Source: Bosea sp. 29B
GTDB lineage: Bacteria; Pseudomonadota; Alphaproteobacteria; Rhizobiales; Beijerinckiaceae
Direction: 5' to 3'
Length of the DNA: 64,000 bases
Assembly: GCF_902506165.1 (NCBI RefSeq)
Contig: NZ_LR733817.1
Location: forward strand, 3,209,937 to 3,273,936
Shown: positions 46,411 to 55,771 of the stretch, in pieces
Numbering within the stretch: the stretch's first letter is position 1
Layout: the number at the start of each line of letters is the position of its first letter
Position numbers and translations under genes: made by a program
Notes under the pieces: generated by a model
The model's input: the letters and a program-made list of their open reading frames with translations, nothing else
Told to the model about the DNA's origin: nothing
Databases searched by the model: none

Positions 46411-46429
46411 CCATATCAGAATCGTATGG
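46411..46429. promoter_or_regulatory. LysR-type operator, site 2
   Basis: CCATA-N9-TATGG, 14 bp upstream of the lysR start codon, in the divergent region shared with the binding-protein gene (46398-46624). The N9 sequence differs from site 1, while the half-sites are the same. The core fits T-N11-A. Confidence 0.7.
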
Positions 46430-46624
46430 ATGGCGGTCGGTTTTTTATTTGTGAGCCGCGAAGGCCGGATGTCAAATGCCGGTACTGGGCATCGTCATGT
46501 GGCGGTCGGGAGATACTGCTGAAGGCATGCAAGGTAAAGTTGAACGCCACGATACCGGTGAAATTCGACAGCAACGGTTCGCAGAAACACGCCGTTGGCG
46601 AGATAAGAACATCAGGGGGATTCT

Positions 46625-47641
46625 ATGAAAGCTGCATCGGCTTTGGTGGCGCTGTGCATCACTATTGGTTTCTGGCCCGCCTCGGGGCAGGCGCAGACCC
46701 TCGAGCGGATCAAGGCCCGCGGCAAGATCATCTGCGGGGCGAGCCAGGGCGTGCCCGGCTTCTCGCTGCCCGATGCCAACGGCGTCTGGAAGGGCTTCGA
46801 TACCGACATGTGCCGCGCCCTCGCAGCCGCGATCCTGAACGATCCGATGAAGGCGGAGTTCATGTCGCTCTCCGCCAAGGATCGCTTCGCGCCGCTGCAA
46901 TCCGGCGAGGTCGACGTGCTGACGCGCACCACGACCTGGACGATCGCGCGCGACAGCCTGTTTGGGCTGAACTTCACCGCGGTGAACTACTATGACGGCC
47001 AGGGTTTCATGGTGCCCAAGAAGCTCGGCATCGAGAAGCCAGAGCAATTGGCCGGAGGCTCCGTCTGCGCGACGCAGGGAACCAGCAACGAGATGAACCT
47101 CGCCGACTTCTTCCGGTCGAAGGAGCTGAAATTCGAGCCGGTCGTCTTCGCGACCAATGACGAGGTCGTCGGCGCCTATGAGGCCGGTCGCTGCGATGCC
47201 ATCAGCCTCGACGTCTCCTCGCTCGCCGCCATCCGCCTGAAGTTTCGCACCCCGGACGAGCATGTGATCCTGCCCCAGCTGATCTCGAAGGAGCCGTTGG
47301 GAAGCTTCGTCCGGGCCGGCGACGACCAGTGGTTCCGTATCGTCCGCTGGACGCAATTCGCTCTGCTGAACGCCGAGGAGCTCGGCGTCACCAAGGCGAA
47401 TGTCGACAAGATGGTCGATTCCAAGGTGCCCGATATCCGCCGGCTGCTTGGCAGCGAGGGCAATGCCGGCGAAGGGATCGGGCTGAGCAAGGACTGGGTC
47501 GTGCGGATCATCAGGGCCGTCGGGAATTACGGCGAATCGTTCGAGCGCAATCTCGGCAGCGAGAGCCCGCTGAAGCTGGCGCGCGGCGCCAATAATCTCT
47601 GGACGAAGGGCGGGCTGCAATACGCGCCTCCCATTCGGTGA
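46625..47641 (+). CDS. Amino-acid ABC transporter substrate-binding protein (AapJ-like)
   Basis: A 338-residue periplasmic binding protein with a signal peptide (about 1-24, ending GQAQ before [10 protein letters not shown]). It has the type II fold of polar and general amino-acid receptors ([54 protein letters not shown]). It resembles AapJ/BztA receptors of alphaproteobacteria. No permease or ATPase gene is adjacent, so it must share a transporter encoded elsewhere. An aconitase-X gene follows; its possible GTG start overlaps this stop codon. Confidence 0.9.
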   Translation: MKAASALVALCITIGFWPASGQAQTLERIKARGKIICGASQGVPGFSLPDANGVWKGFDTDMCRALAAAILNDPMKAEFMSLSAKDRFAPLQSGEVDVLTRTTTWTIARDSLFGLNFTAVNYYDGQGFMVPKKLGIEKPEQLAGGSVCATQGTSNEMNLADFFRSKELKFEPVVFATNDEVVGAYEAGRCDAISLDVSSLAAIRLKFRTPDEHVILPQLISKEPLGSFVRAGDDQWFRIVRWTQFALLNAEELGVTKANVDKMVDSKVPDIRRLLGSEGNAGEGIGLSKDWVVRIIRAVGNYGESFERNLGSESPLKLARGANNLWTKGGLQYAPPIR

Positions 47642-47715
47642 TATCAACCGCGGGGAGGGCCGGAGTACGCGCCGGCCCCGACCCGGTCCCACAACCGCCT
47701 TCGTCGATCCGCGAG

Positions 47716-49422
47716 ATGACTCCAGCTTCGAGACAGGACAATGGGATCGCGGTCGTTGCCGGGGTCGCCGCCGGACCGATCGTCGCTCTTGGCGAGCCCT
47801 TGAGCTTCTGGGGCGGCGTTGATCCCGCCACGAGCACGGTGATCGACGTGCACCATCCCGCCCATGGCGCCTCGCTTGCCGGCGCAGTGGTGTTGATGCC
47901 GACCAGCCGGGGCTCCTGTTCGGGCTCCGGCGTGCTGCTGGAGCTGGCTCTCTCCGGCAAGAGTCCCGCCGCGCTGATCTTTGCCGGCGCCGAGGACACG
48001 CTGACGCTCGGCGCAATCGTCGCTTCCGAGATGTTCGGGCGCCGCATCCCGGTCATCCGCCTCGCCGAAGAGGCTTTCGCCATCCTCTCCTCGGCGCGGC
48101 ATGCGGTGATCGCGCCGGATGGCGTTTCGGCCGATGGCGGGCGGGTGCGCATCCCTCTCGCTGCGGCGGCGGATGCGGGGCTGCTGTTGTCTCCCGCTGA
48201 TCGCTGCATGCTCGACGGCAAGGACGGGATCGCTGCCCAGCAGGCCATGCGCATCCTCGTCGCCATGGCGAGCCAGCAAGGAGCGACTGGGCTCCTCGAT
48301 GTGACGCGCGCCCATGTCGATGGCTGCATCTATGCGGGCCCGGCCAATCTGGTCTTCGCCGAGAAGATGGAGGAACTGGGCGCGCGCGTCCGCATCCCGA
48401 CGACGATGAACGCGATCTCGGTCGACCATGCGAACTGGCGCCGCCAGGGCGTCGCGCCCGAATTCGGCGAGCCGGCGTCGCGCCTTGCCGAGACTTATGT
48501 CCGCATGGGCTGCCAGGCGAGCTTCACCTGCGCGCCTTATGCACTGCCTGAGCCGCCGGGCTTCGGCGAGCCGATCGGCTGGTCCGAATCGAATGCGGTG
48601 ATCTTCGCCAACTCCGTGCTCGGCGCCCGCACCGCCAAGCACCCGGACTTCCTCGATTTCTGCATCGCCGTCACCGGCCGCGCCCCGCTCGCTGGCGCTT
48701 TTCTCGACGAGGGACGCCGGGCGCGCCGGACGGTCCGGGTCGAATTGCCGGAGGATGCGGACAGCGCAGCCTGGCCCCTGATCGGCTACCTTGCTGGCCT
48801 GGCCTCGCCCGACCTGATCCCGTTGATCAAGGGCCTGGCGAAGACGCAACCGACACGGGACGATCTAAAGGCGCTCTGCGCCGCCTTCGGCACGACCTCG
48901 GCGGCGGCAATGCTCCATATCGAGGGGATCACGCCGGAAGCGGACAGCCTCGGCGGCGCCCCCGAGGACGAAGTCGTCATCACGCGCGAGCATCTTGCCG
49001 CGGGCTGGCGCAAGCTGAACGAGGGGCCCGCGGACGTCGATCTCGTCGCCATTGGCAGCCCGCATGCCTCGCTGGACGAATGCCGGGCCGTCGCGGAGCG
49101 CCTCGATGGCCGCTCTGTCGCGGCTGCGCTCGCCGTCATCATCACGGCCGGGCGGGAGGTCGTCGCCGCGGCTGAAGTCGATGGCACGATGGCCAGGCTT
49201 GCGCAGAGCGGCGTCGCGGTCATTCCCGATCTCTGCTGGTGCTCGATCACCCGCCCGGTCTTCCCGGAGCAGGCGAAGGTGGTGCTGACCAACTCCGGCA
49301 AATACGCCCATTACGGGCCGGGGCTCTCCGGCTGCGCCGTCAGGCTGGGGACGCTCGACGACTGCATCGAGGCTGCGCTGACGGGTATCGCTCCCGCGCG
49401 GCTGCCCGCCTGGCTCGCCTGA
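47716..49422 (+). CDS. Aconitase X, fused form (probable cis-3-hydroxy-L-proline dehydratase)
   Basis: A 568-residue fusion of the small swivel domain (about 1-135; [42 protein letters not shown]) and the large catalytic domain of aconitase X. The large domain has [58 protein letters not shown] and a C-terminal [12 protein letters not shown]. Characterised fused bacterial aconitase-X proteins dehydrate cis-3-hydroxy-L-proline to pyrroline-2-carboxylate; others act on mevalonate phosphate in archaea. A GTG at 47638 overlaps the preceding stop (GTGA) and would add 26 residues; the ATG at 47716 fits the domain boundary better. Confidence 0.85.
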   Translation: MTPASRQDNGIAVVAGVAAGPIVALGEPLSFWGGVDPATSTVIDVHHPAHGASLAGAVVLMPTSRGSCSGSGVLLELALSGKSPAALIFAGAEDTLTLGAIVASEMFGRRIPVIRLAEEAFAILSSARHAVIAPDGVSADGGRVRIPLAAAADAGLLLSPADRCMLDGKDGIAAQQAMRILVAMASQQGATGLLDVTRAHVDGCIYAGPANLVFAEKMEELGARVRIPTTMNAISVDHANWRRQGVAPEFGEPASRLAETYVRMGCQASFTCAPYALPEPPGFGEPIGWSESNAVIFANSVLGARTAKHPDFLDFCIAVTGRAPLAGAFLDEGRRARRTVRVELPEDADSAAWPLIGYLAGLASPDLIPLIKGLAKTQPTRDDLKALCAAFGTTSAAAMLHIEGITPEADSLGGAPEDEVVITREHLAAGWRKLNEGPADVDLVAIGSPHASLDECRAVAERLDGRSVAAALAVIITAGREVVAAAEVDGTMARLAQSGVAVIPDLCWCSITRPVFPEQAKVVLTNSGKYAHYGPGLSGCAVRLGTLDDCIEAALTGIAPARLPAWLA

Positions 49423-49477
49423 GCCATCGGTTGGCAGGCTTGACCCTGCGGCACGGCCTTATAGGGTGACCGCGATC

Positions 49478-49675
49478 GAGGTTCTCCGGGTTGCTCCCGG
49501 AGCTAAGAGGGAATTCGGTGAGGCGTATTCCGCCAAAGCCGAGGCTGCCCCCGCAACTGTAAGCGGCGAGCTCTCCGTCCATCGTCCACTGGCGCTGATC
49601 GCGCCGGGAAGGCCGGGCGGAACCGGCATCGACCCGCGAGCCAGGAGACCTGCCCCGGTCGTCGAAGACGTCTTT
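49478..49675 (+). promoter_or_regulatory. Cobalamin riboswitch
   Basis: The aptamer landmarks occur in order: a GGTTCTCCGGGTTGCTCCCGGAGC stem region (49480-49503, given here only as a stem), AGAGGGAA then GGTG (49507-49520), CCCCGCAACTGTAAGC (49549-49564), GGGAAGGCCGGGCGG, and the B12 box AGCCAGGAGACCTGCC (49639-49654). A GC-rich hairpin follows the B12 box (CCCCGG...CGGGG) and may switch expression. It precedes the BtuF/C/D-like operon, so uptake should fall when cobalamin is plentiful. Confidence 0.95.
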
Positions 49676-49878
49676 CGGACGGGGTGTTCCGGAGCTGTGT
49701 GTCGATGGCGGCGATGCCCTCCATCCATCCACGCCCCCGCGCAGTTCCCCGCCTGCCATCTCGGGGAGCGATGAGACCCATGTTCACGAACACCGTCCGC
49801 GCCGTCGCGCAGAGCTTGACGGCTGCGCGCCGACCCTTCTATCAGAAATGCAACATTGTTACATTAAAGGCTTGTCCC

Positions 49879-50916
49879 GTGCCGGCTACCCGCCATCTCG
49901 CCCGCCTGCTGCAAGGACCGGTTGCAGCGCTCCTCGGCACTCTGTTCGCGGGTGCCGCCTTGGCGGCGCCGACGCAATATCCGCTGACCCTCGAGAATTG
50001 CCGGGAGAGCGTGACTTTCAATGCACCGCCCAAGCGCGTCGTCGCGATCGGCCAGACCCAGACCGAGATCCTCTATGCGCTTGGCCTCGGCGACCGTGTC
50101 GTCGGCACCGCGGTCTGGTTCTCGCCGGTCGCCAAGCCCTATGAGGCGGTGAATGCCAAGGTGAAGCGTCTCGCCGACAACGATCCGAGCTTCGAGGCGG
50201 TGCTCGCCCAGGAGCCCGATCTCGTCACCGCGATGTTTGAATGGCATGTCGGGCCCAACGGCATCGTCGGCAAGCGCGATCAGTTCGCCAAGGTCAAGGT
50301 CCCGACCTATGTCTCGCCGACCGATTGCGTCGGCAAGGACAATTCCGGCGCCGGCGACGGCGTACGCACCCAGATGTTCACGATGGAGCTGGTCTATCGC
50401 AACATCCGCGAGTTCGGGCAGATTTTCGACGTCTCCGACCAGGCCGATGCGCTCATTGCCGAGCTCAAGGCTCGTGAAGACAAGGCGGTCCAGGCCGTGG
50501 CGAACGTCAAGGCCAAGGACGTGCCGGTCGTAGTCTGGTTCTCCAGCCGGGATATCAAGGGCGACGGCTTCATGGCCGGCAAGAACGGCGTGCCCGCCTA
50601 CATCCTGTCGAAGCTCGGCGCCCGCAACATCATCGCCACCAATGAGGAATGGCCGCTGGTCGGCTGGGAGAGCATCGCCGGCGCCAACCCTGCTGTGATC
50701 GTCACGGTGAAGATGGATCGCCGCCGCTTCCCGGCCGATGACATCGAGAAGAAGCTCGATTTCCTCAAGACCGATCCCGTCGCCAGCAAGCTCGATGCGG
50801 TGAAGAACCAGCGCGTCGTCATCCTCGACGTCGGCGCGACCCGCGCCGGGCTCGACACGGTCGACGGCATCGAGACGCTCGCCAAGGCGATCGCCGGCTT
50901 CGGCCTCGCTCCTTGA
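49879..50916 (+). CDS. ABC transporter substrate-binding protein (BtuF-like)
   Basis: From the GTG at 49879 this is a 345-residue protein with a good signal peptide (ATRHLARLLQGPVAALLGTLFAGAALA, cleavage before APTQYPL) and AAAGG 8 bp upstream. It has the type III metal-chelate/corrinoid receptor fold: KRVVAIGQTQTEILYALGLGDRVVGT, EAVLAQEPDLV, and a C-terminal RVVILDVG. In-frame ATGs at 49771 and 49780 would give a very long n-region. The B12 riboswitch upstream argues that the ligand is cobalamin or another corrinoid. Iron-siderophore receptors share the fold, so the ligand is inferred. Confidence 0.85.
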   Translation: MPATRHLARLLQGPVAALLGTLFAGAALAAPTQYPLTLENCRESVTFNAPPKRVVAIGQTQTEILYALGLGDRVVGTAVWFSPVAKPYEAVNAKVKRLADNDPSFEAVLAQEPDLVTAMFEWHVGPNGIVGKRDQFAKVKVPTYVSPTDCVGKDNSGAGDGVRTQMFTMELVYRNIREFGQIFDVSDQADALIAELKAREDKAVQAVANVKAKDVPVVVWFSSRDIKGDGFMAGKNGVPAYILSKLGARNIIATNEEWPLVGWESIAGANPAVIVTVKMDRRRFPADDIEKKLDFLKTDPVASKLDAVKNQRVVILDVGATRAGLDTVDGIETLAKAIAGFGLAP

Positions 50917-51956
50917 GCCACGCTGCCCACGGCCCGAACTGGCCGGCGCGGATCGCCATCGCGTTGGCCTCACTCGTCGCGCTCACCGTCTCGGTGGCGC
51001 TGGCGGTGACGATCGGCGAGATGCGCATTCCGTTCGACACAGCGCTGCGGGCGCTCGGCAACGGGCTGTTCAGCCTCGACTTTCCGGTCAGTGCGATCCA
51101 GCAGGGCGTGATCTTCGATTACCGGCTGAGCCGGGCGCTGATGGCTGGCCTGTGCGGCGGCGCGCTGGCGCTCTCGGGCGCGATCCTGCAGGCGCTGCTA
51201 CGCAACCCGCTGGCGGAGCCCTATGTCCTCGGCATTTCCGCCGGCGCCTCGACCGGCGCCGTCGCGGTGCTGATCCTCGGCGTCGGCATTGGCGGCACGG
51301 CGCTGAGCGTCTCGGCCGGGGCCTTCATCGGTTCCTGCGCCGCGCTCGCCGTGGTCGCGCTGCTGGCGACGGGGGCGGGCGGGGCGAGCGATCGCGTCAT
51401 CCTTGCCGGCGTCGCGACCTCGCAGCTCTTCAATGCCGCGACTGCGACGATCGTCACGACAATGGCCAGCGCCGAGCAGGCGCGCGGTGTGATGTTCTGG
51501 CTCTTGGGGAATTTCGGCGGCGTGCGCTGGCCGGATCTCTGGATCGCCGCGCCGGTCGCCTTCATCGGCTTCGGCATCTGCATGCTGCACGCCAAGGTGC
51601 TCGATGCCTTCGCCTTCGGCGTCGATGCCGCCGCCTCGCTCGGCGTCGCCGTCACAAGGGTGAAGGTCGTGCTCTTCGCCACCACCGCTGTGATGACCGC
51701 GGTGATGGTCTCGATCGTCGGCACGGTCGGCTTCGTCGGTTTGATCATTCCCCATGCCGCCCGCTTCCTCGTCGGCTCCGGCCACGCGCGATTGCTGCCG
51801 GCCTGCCTCGTCGTCGGCGCGATCTTCATGATCCTCGCCGACATCCTCTCGCGCGTGCTGATTCCGCAGCAAATCCTGCCGATCGGGGTAGTGACAGCGC
51901 TGTTCGGCGCGCCGGTCTTTGCCCTCATCCTCTATCGTGCGAGGCGGCCGGCATGA
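50913..51956 (+). CDS. FecCD/BtuC-type ABC permease
   Basis: A 347-residue permease with about ten membrane helices and the FecCD signature blocks. These are RLSRALMAGLCGGALALSGAILQALLRNPLAEPYVLGISAGAS, LAGVATSQLFNA, MFWLLGNFGGV and VGTVGFVGLIIPHAARFLVG. The start is TTG overlapping the upstream stop (TTGA), the only start consistent with coupling. With the binding protein and the ATPase it forms one importer under the cobalamin riboswitch. Confidence 0.92.
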   Translation: MSHAAHGPNWPARIAIALASLVALTVSVALAVTIGEMRIPFDTALRALGNGLFSLDFPVSAIQQGVIFDYRLSRALMAGLCGGALALSGAILQALLRNPLAEPYVLGISAGASTGAVAVLILGVGIGGTALSVSAGAFIGSCAALAVVALLATGAGGASDRVILAGVATSQLFNAATATIVTTMASAEQARGVMFWLLGNFGGVRWPDLWIAAPVAFIGFGICMLHAKVLDAFAFGVDAAASLGVAVTRVKVVLFATTAVMTAVMVSIVGTVGFVGLIIPHAARFLVGSGHARLLPACLVVGAIFMILADILSRVLIPQQILPIGVVTALFGAPVFALILYRARRPA

Positions 51957-52732
51957 CGCTCGCGATGCGTGAGGTGCGCTGGGGCGCTGCCGGCCGGATG
52001 ATCGTCGACGGGGTGACGCTGCAGGCGGCGCCTGGCCGGGTGCTCGGGCTGATCGGCCCGAACGGCTCGGGCAAGTCGAGCCTGTTGCGGTTGCTCTGCC
52101 GCTTGCGCAATGTCGCGAGCGGCGTCGTCACGCTCGACGAGCGCGATATCGCTGCCGTGCCACGGCGCGAGCTCGCCCGCCGTCTCGCCTTCGTCGAGCA
52201 GCAGGCGACCACCGAGATCCAGCTTTCCGTCTGCGATGTCGTCCGGCTCGGCCGCACGCCGCATCGCGCCGCGCTGGCATCCTGGAACGGCGCCGACGAG
52301 GTGGCAGTGAACGAGGCGCTGGCGCGGGTCGGGCTCACCGAACGGCACGACCAGTTCTGGCATACGCTGTCGGGCGGCGAGCGCCAGCGGGTCCATATCG
52401 CTCGCGCGCTGGCACAGGAGCCGAGCGAGCTGATCCTGGACGAGCCGACCAACCATCTCGACATCCAGCACCAGCTCTCGATCCTCGGCTTGGTCCGACG
52501 CCTCGGCATCACCTGCATCATGGCGCTGCACGATCTCAACCTCGCGGCGATGTTCTGCGACGAGATCGCGTTGCTGCACGAAGGGCGCTTGCAAGCCGCA
52601 GGGACGCCGGACGAGGTCCTGACCGCAGAGACGATCCAGCGCATTTTCGGCGTTGCGGTCTCGATCCGTCAGGGCGCGTCGGGACGCCGGCACATCGAGT
52701 ATCTGATCGAACCGGAACGGAGGCAGTCATGA
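51953..52732 (+). CDS. ABC importer ATP-binding protein (BtuD/FecE-type)
   Basis: A 259-residue ATPase with Walker A GPNGSGKSS, Q-loop FVEQQ, signature LSGGERQRVHIARALAQEP, Walker B LILDEPTNHLDI and the switch histidine in MALHDLNLA. It belongs to the FepC/BtuD group that serves chelate importers. The start overlaps the permease stop by 4 bp, and the methyltransferase start overlaps its own stop by 4 bp, so the four genes are coupled in series. Confidence 0.93.
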   Translation: MTLAMREVRWGAAGRMIVDGVTLQAAPGRVLGLIGPNGSGKSSLLRLLCRLRNVASGVVTLDERDIAAVPRRELARRLAFVEQQATTEIQLSVCDVVRLGRTPHRAALASWNGADEVAVNEALARVGLTERHDQFWHTLSGGERQRVHIARALAQEPSELILDEPTNHLDIQHQLSILGLVRRLGITCIMALHDLNLAAMFCDEIALLHEGRLQAAGTPDEVLTAETIQRIFGVAVSIRQGASGRRHIEYLIEPERRQS

Positions 52733-53385
52733 AGCCGGCCGAGGCGCAGACCCAGGTTTCCGACTACTGGACCCGGCGCGCGCCGGCCTTCGACGGTGTC
52801 GCCTCGCATGTCGCGCAGGCTTCGCTCTGGCGTGATGTTCTCGCTGCCGCCTTCGAAGCGGAGGAGGCGAGGGACGTCGTCGACGTCGGCACCGGGACCG
52901 GCGCCTGCGCGCTGATCGCTGCATCGCTGGGGCATCGCGTGCGGGCCTGCGACGGCTCCGCGGGCATGCTCGCCGTGGCCCGGCAGGCGGCCGAGACCTC
53001 CGGGCTCGACGTCACCTTCGAACAGGCGCTGATCGAGGAGGCTTCGTTCGCCCCGGGCTCGGCCGACATCGTGACCCTGCGCAATGTGCTCTGGACCTTG
53101 CCCGATCCGATGGCGGCGCTGCGCAAGGCTAACCTCGTCCTGCGCCCGGGCGGGCTCGTGCTCGTCTCGGACGGGCTCTGGTCGATCGCCCCGCAATACC
53201 GCTCGACCTATCCCGAGACGCTCGCCAACAGCCTGCCGCGTCATGACGGGCTGACGGAGGACGATGCCCGGGCGATGCTGAGCGAGGCCGGCTTCGGCCC
53301 GGCGCGGAGCTGGCAGCATCTGTTTCCGGCCTCGCCCTATCCCGGCGACGTGCCGATGTTCGTGCTGACGGCGAATAAGGGCTGA
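52729..53385 (+). CDS. Class I SAM-dependent methyltransferase
   Basis: A 218-residue Rossmann-fold methyltransferase with motif I VVDVGTGTGACAL (SAM glycine loop), acidic residue RACDGSAGML, motif IV ADIVTLRNVLWTLPDP and a following GGLVLVSDG. It is like UbiE-type small-molecule methyltransferases, without a recognisable substrate domain. It is the last gene of the riboswitch operon and overlaps the ATPase stop. This implies a role in handling the imported corrinoid or ligand, although no such activity is established to my knowledge. Confidence 0.85.
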   Translation: MKPAEAQTQVSDYWTRRAPAFDGVASHVAQASLWRDVLAAAFEAEEARDVVDVGTGTGACALIAASLGHRVRACDGSAGMLAVARQAAETSGLDVTFEQALIEEASFAPGSADIVTLRNVLWTLPDPMAALRKANLVLRPGGLVLVSDGLWSIAPQYRSTYPETLANSLPRHDGLTEDDARAMLSEAGFGPARSWQHLFPASPYPGDVPMFVLTANKG

Positions 53386-53415
53386 CGCTCGCCGTGAGCG
53401 GCCTCGAGCACCAGG

Positions 53416-54198
53416 CTAGCGCTCGGCCTGGCGGCCATAGGCATGCGGGCTCTCACCCATTTCGGCCTTGAACGCGAAGATGAAGGCCGAGGCTGAGCTG
53501 TAGCCCAGTTCCATCGCGGTCTGCGTGACCGACATCCCGCCGCTGAGCAGCTCGATCGCCCGGAACAGACGCAGGCGGCGCTTCCATGAGCGCAACGGCG
53601 CGCCGATCTCGGCCTCGAACCGGCGTGTCAGGGTTCGACTGGACAGGCCGAGTTCCCGGGCCCAGTCATCGGCGCTGCGGTCGTCGGCCGGATCGAGATA
53701 AAGTGCCTCGCAGAGCGCGGCGAGGCGGTTGTCGCGCGGCCAGGGCAAAGCTGTCGGCAAGGTCGGGGCGCGGCGCAACTGGTCGAGGATCAGGGTCACC
53801 ACCCGGCTGCCATAGCCGTCTGCGTCGCTCTGGCCTTCGATCGCTGCCGCCTCGACGATCAGGGCCTTGAGCAGCGGCGACACTGCCAGGACCGTCGGGG
53901 CGAGCGGCAGCCCGCTCCCGGCCTCGGTCGCGATCCAGAGGCTCCTGAACTCCGCGCCGAGCAGCGATCCGACGCGATGCGGCACGCCTCTCGGCAGCCA
54001 GGCCGCCTGATCCGGCGAGGTGATGAAGGTCTGCCCGACCGTGGAGACGGTCAGCACGCCGTCGATCGCATAGACCAGCTGATGCCAGTCATGGGCGTGC
54101 TCCAGGAAATGGTGCCGGGGCGGAATTGATTGCGCCCGCATCGTCATCGGTCGTGGCGGCAGGGCATCCGGCGGGGTGGTGATGGTCGACCAGCTCAT
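53416..54198 (-). CDS. AraC-family regulator with cupin sensor
   Basis: From the ATG at 54198 (GGGAG ribosome-binding site) this is a 260-residue protein. An N-terminal cupin (about 20-100; HDWHQLVYAIDGVLTV, WLPRGVPHRV) is followed by two C-terminal helix-turn-helix motifs (WARELGLSSRTLTRRFEAEIG and SVTQTAMELGYSSASAFIFAFKAEMG). It is divergent from an MFS transporter gene, the usual arrangement for regulator and efflux target. Long upstream reading is Arg-rich and not real. Confidence 0.9.
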   Translation of the reverse strand: MSWSTITTPPDALPPRPMTMRAQSIPPRHHFLEHAHDWHQLVYAIDGVLTVSTVGQTFITSPDQAAWLPRGVPHRVGSLLGAEFRSLWIATEAGSGLPLAPTVLAVSPLLKALIVEAAAIEGQSDADGYGSRVVTLILDQLRRAPTLPTALPWPRDNRLAALCEALYLDPADDRSADDWARELGLSSRTLTRRFEAEIGAPLRSWKRRLRLFRAIELLSGGMSVTQTAMELGYSSASAFIFAFKAEMGESPHAYGRQAER

Positions 54199-54398
54199 GG
54201 CACTCCCTGCTTTGTCTGGTATTCTACATTTTTTGGCAAAGCATCGAAAGCACGTCAGATAGCTTTCTGCTAGGCGAGGGGGATGGGTAGCGAGGGCCGA
54301 TGCGCCCGCCGCAACCGGTCCGCGCGCGCAGATGTCGAGCCCGGGCCGCTGCTTCGCCGCTCGTAGCGCCTGTCCCTCTGCAGAACTGCGATCGCCGC

Positions 54399-55610
54399 AT
54401 GACCACGATATCCACTCTTCCGGGCGACGAGGCGGCAAGCGCGCTGCGGCAGGAGCGCAGCAATGTCCTGCGGCTGGCGATCTGCCAGGCGCTCGCCGGC
54501 GCCAATGCCACCGTCGTCTTCGCCACGGGCGCGATCGTCGGCGACATGCTTGCGCCCAGCAAGGCCCTCGCGACATTGCCGATCTCGATCTTCGTCGTCG
54601 GCATGGCGCTCTGCACGCTGCCGGCCGGCGCCATCGCGCAGCGTCACGGCCGCGGCAGGGTGTTCATGCTGGGCACCGGCAGCGGCGTCATCGCCGGTGT
54701 GCTGGCGAGCCTCGCCATGCTCGCCGCCTCGTTCTGGCTGTTCTGCCTCGCCACCTTCTGCGCCGGCGTCTATGCCGCCGTCGTCCTGTCCTTCCGCTTT
54801 GCGGCGACCGATTGCGCCGCGCCGGAGCGACGCCCGCGCGCCCTCTCGGCGGTGATGGCGGGCGGCGTCTTCGCAGGGGTCATCGGCGCGCAACTGGTGA
54901 CGCTTACGATGAACCTGTGGCCGCCCTATCTCTTCGCCGCCACCTATATCGGCCAGGCGGTGGTCGCGGCGCTCTCCGCGTTCATCCTGCTTGGCGTCAA
55001 GCTGCCGATGCCGACCGCGGCGGAACAGGGTGGCGGCGGCCGTCCCCTCGGTGTGATCGTGCGCCAGCCCCGCTTCATCCTCGCGGTGATCTGCGGGGTC
55101 GTCTCCTATCTCTTGATGAACTTCCTGATGACGGCGGCGCCGCTGGCGATGAAGCTGTGCGGGCTCTCGCAGGAATCGGCCAATCTCGGGCTGCAATGGC
55201 ATGTCGTCGCCATGTACGCGCCGAGCTTCTGGACCGGGCGCCTGATCACGCGCTTCGGCGCGGCGAAGGTCGTCGCTGCCGGTCTCATCCTGACCGGCGC
55301 CGCTTCGGCAGTCGGCTTGTTCGGTATCGACGTCACGCATTTCTGGGCGTCGCTGATCCTGCTCGGCCTGGGCTGGAATTTCGGCTTCGTCGGCGCCTCG
55401 GCCATGGTGCTGGAATGCCACCGCCCGGAAGAGAAGGCCCGCGTGCAGTCCTTCAACGATTTCGCGGTGTTCGGCACGATGGCGATCGGCTCCTTCCTCT
55501 CTGGAGGCCTGCTCTCCGCCTTCGGCTGGAACATGGTGTTGATGCTGTCCTTCGCGCCGCTGCTCGTGGCGATCCTCGCCCTCGCGGCCGGCCGCCGCGC
55601 GACGGCGTAG
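54399..55610 (+). CDS. MFS transporter (possible siderophore exporter)
   Basis: A 403-residue major facilitator with about 12 helices from the ATG at 54399. The loop 2-3 motif reads GAIAQRHGRGRVFMLG, a GxxaxRxGrr variant. The family cannot be narrowed. Its position, divergent from the AraC regulator and upstream of hemP, a siderophore reductase and NRPS genes, makes siderophore export plausible. An ATG at 54300 has a better ribosome-binding site (GAGG) but would add 33 Arg-rich residues. Confidence 0.82.
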   Translation: MTTISTLPGDEAASALRQERSNVLRLAICQALAGANATVVFATGAIVGDMLAPSKALATLPISIFVVGMALCTLPAGAIAQRHGRGRVFMLGTGSGVIAGVLASLAMLAASFWLFCLATFCAGVYAAVVLSFRFAATDCAAPERRPRALSAVMAGGVFAGVIGAQLVTLTMNLWPPYLFAATYIGQAVVAALSAFILLGVKLPMPTAAEQGGGGRPLGVIVRQPRFILAVICGVVSYLLMNFLMTAAPLAMKLCGLSQESANLGLQWHVVAMYAPSFWTGRLITRFGAAKVVAAGLILTGAASAVGLFGIDVTHFWASLILLGLGWNFGFVGASAMVLECHRPEEKARVQSFNDFAVFGTMAIGSFLSGGLLSAFGWNMVLMLSFAPLLVAILALAAGRRATA

Positions 55611-55742
55611 CGATGTCGCGCCAGCTCGCTGAGCAGAGGTGGGCGTGATTTCAGCGGATGAGGCGTGCTTGCTCGCCCCATCCGGAGTTTTGAACGATTA
55701 TACATATAAACTATTGTAATTGCTTGGATTTTTGATCTCGGT

Positions 55743-55771
55743 TAAGCTGAGTGCGTATTCGCCGCAGCTTA
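55743..55771 (+). promoter_or_regulatory. Stem-loop in the hemP leader
   Basis: TAAGCTG/CAGCTTA with inner GCG/CGC pairing, 19 bp before the hemP start. A CTTTTT tract (55782-55787) follows shortly. An AT-rich stretch upstream (55690-55720, TTGAAC then TATTGT with 16-bp spacing) is a candidate promoter. No clear Fur, Irr or RirA box is seen. Confidence 0.35.

Noticed and set aside
53416..54576. Long version of the cupin-AraC regulator starting at 54576
   Set aside because: The extra 126 residues are Arg/Pro-rich and cross the divergent promoter; ATG 54198 has a good ribosome-binding site.
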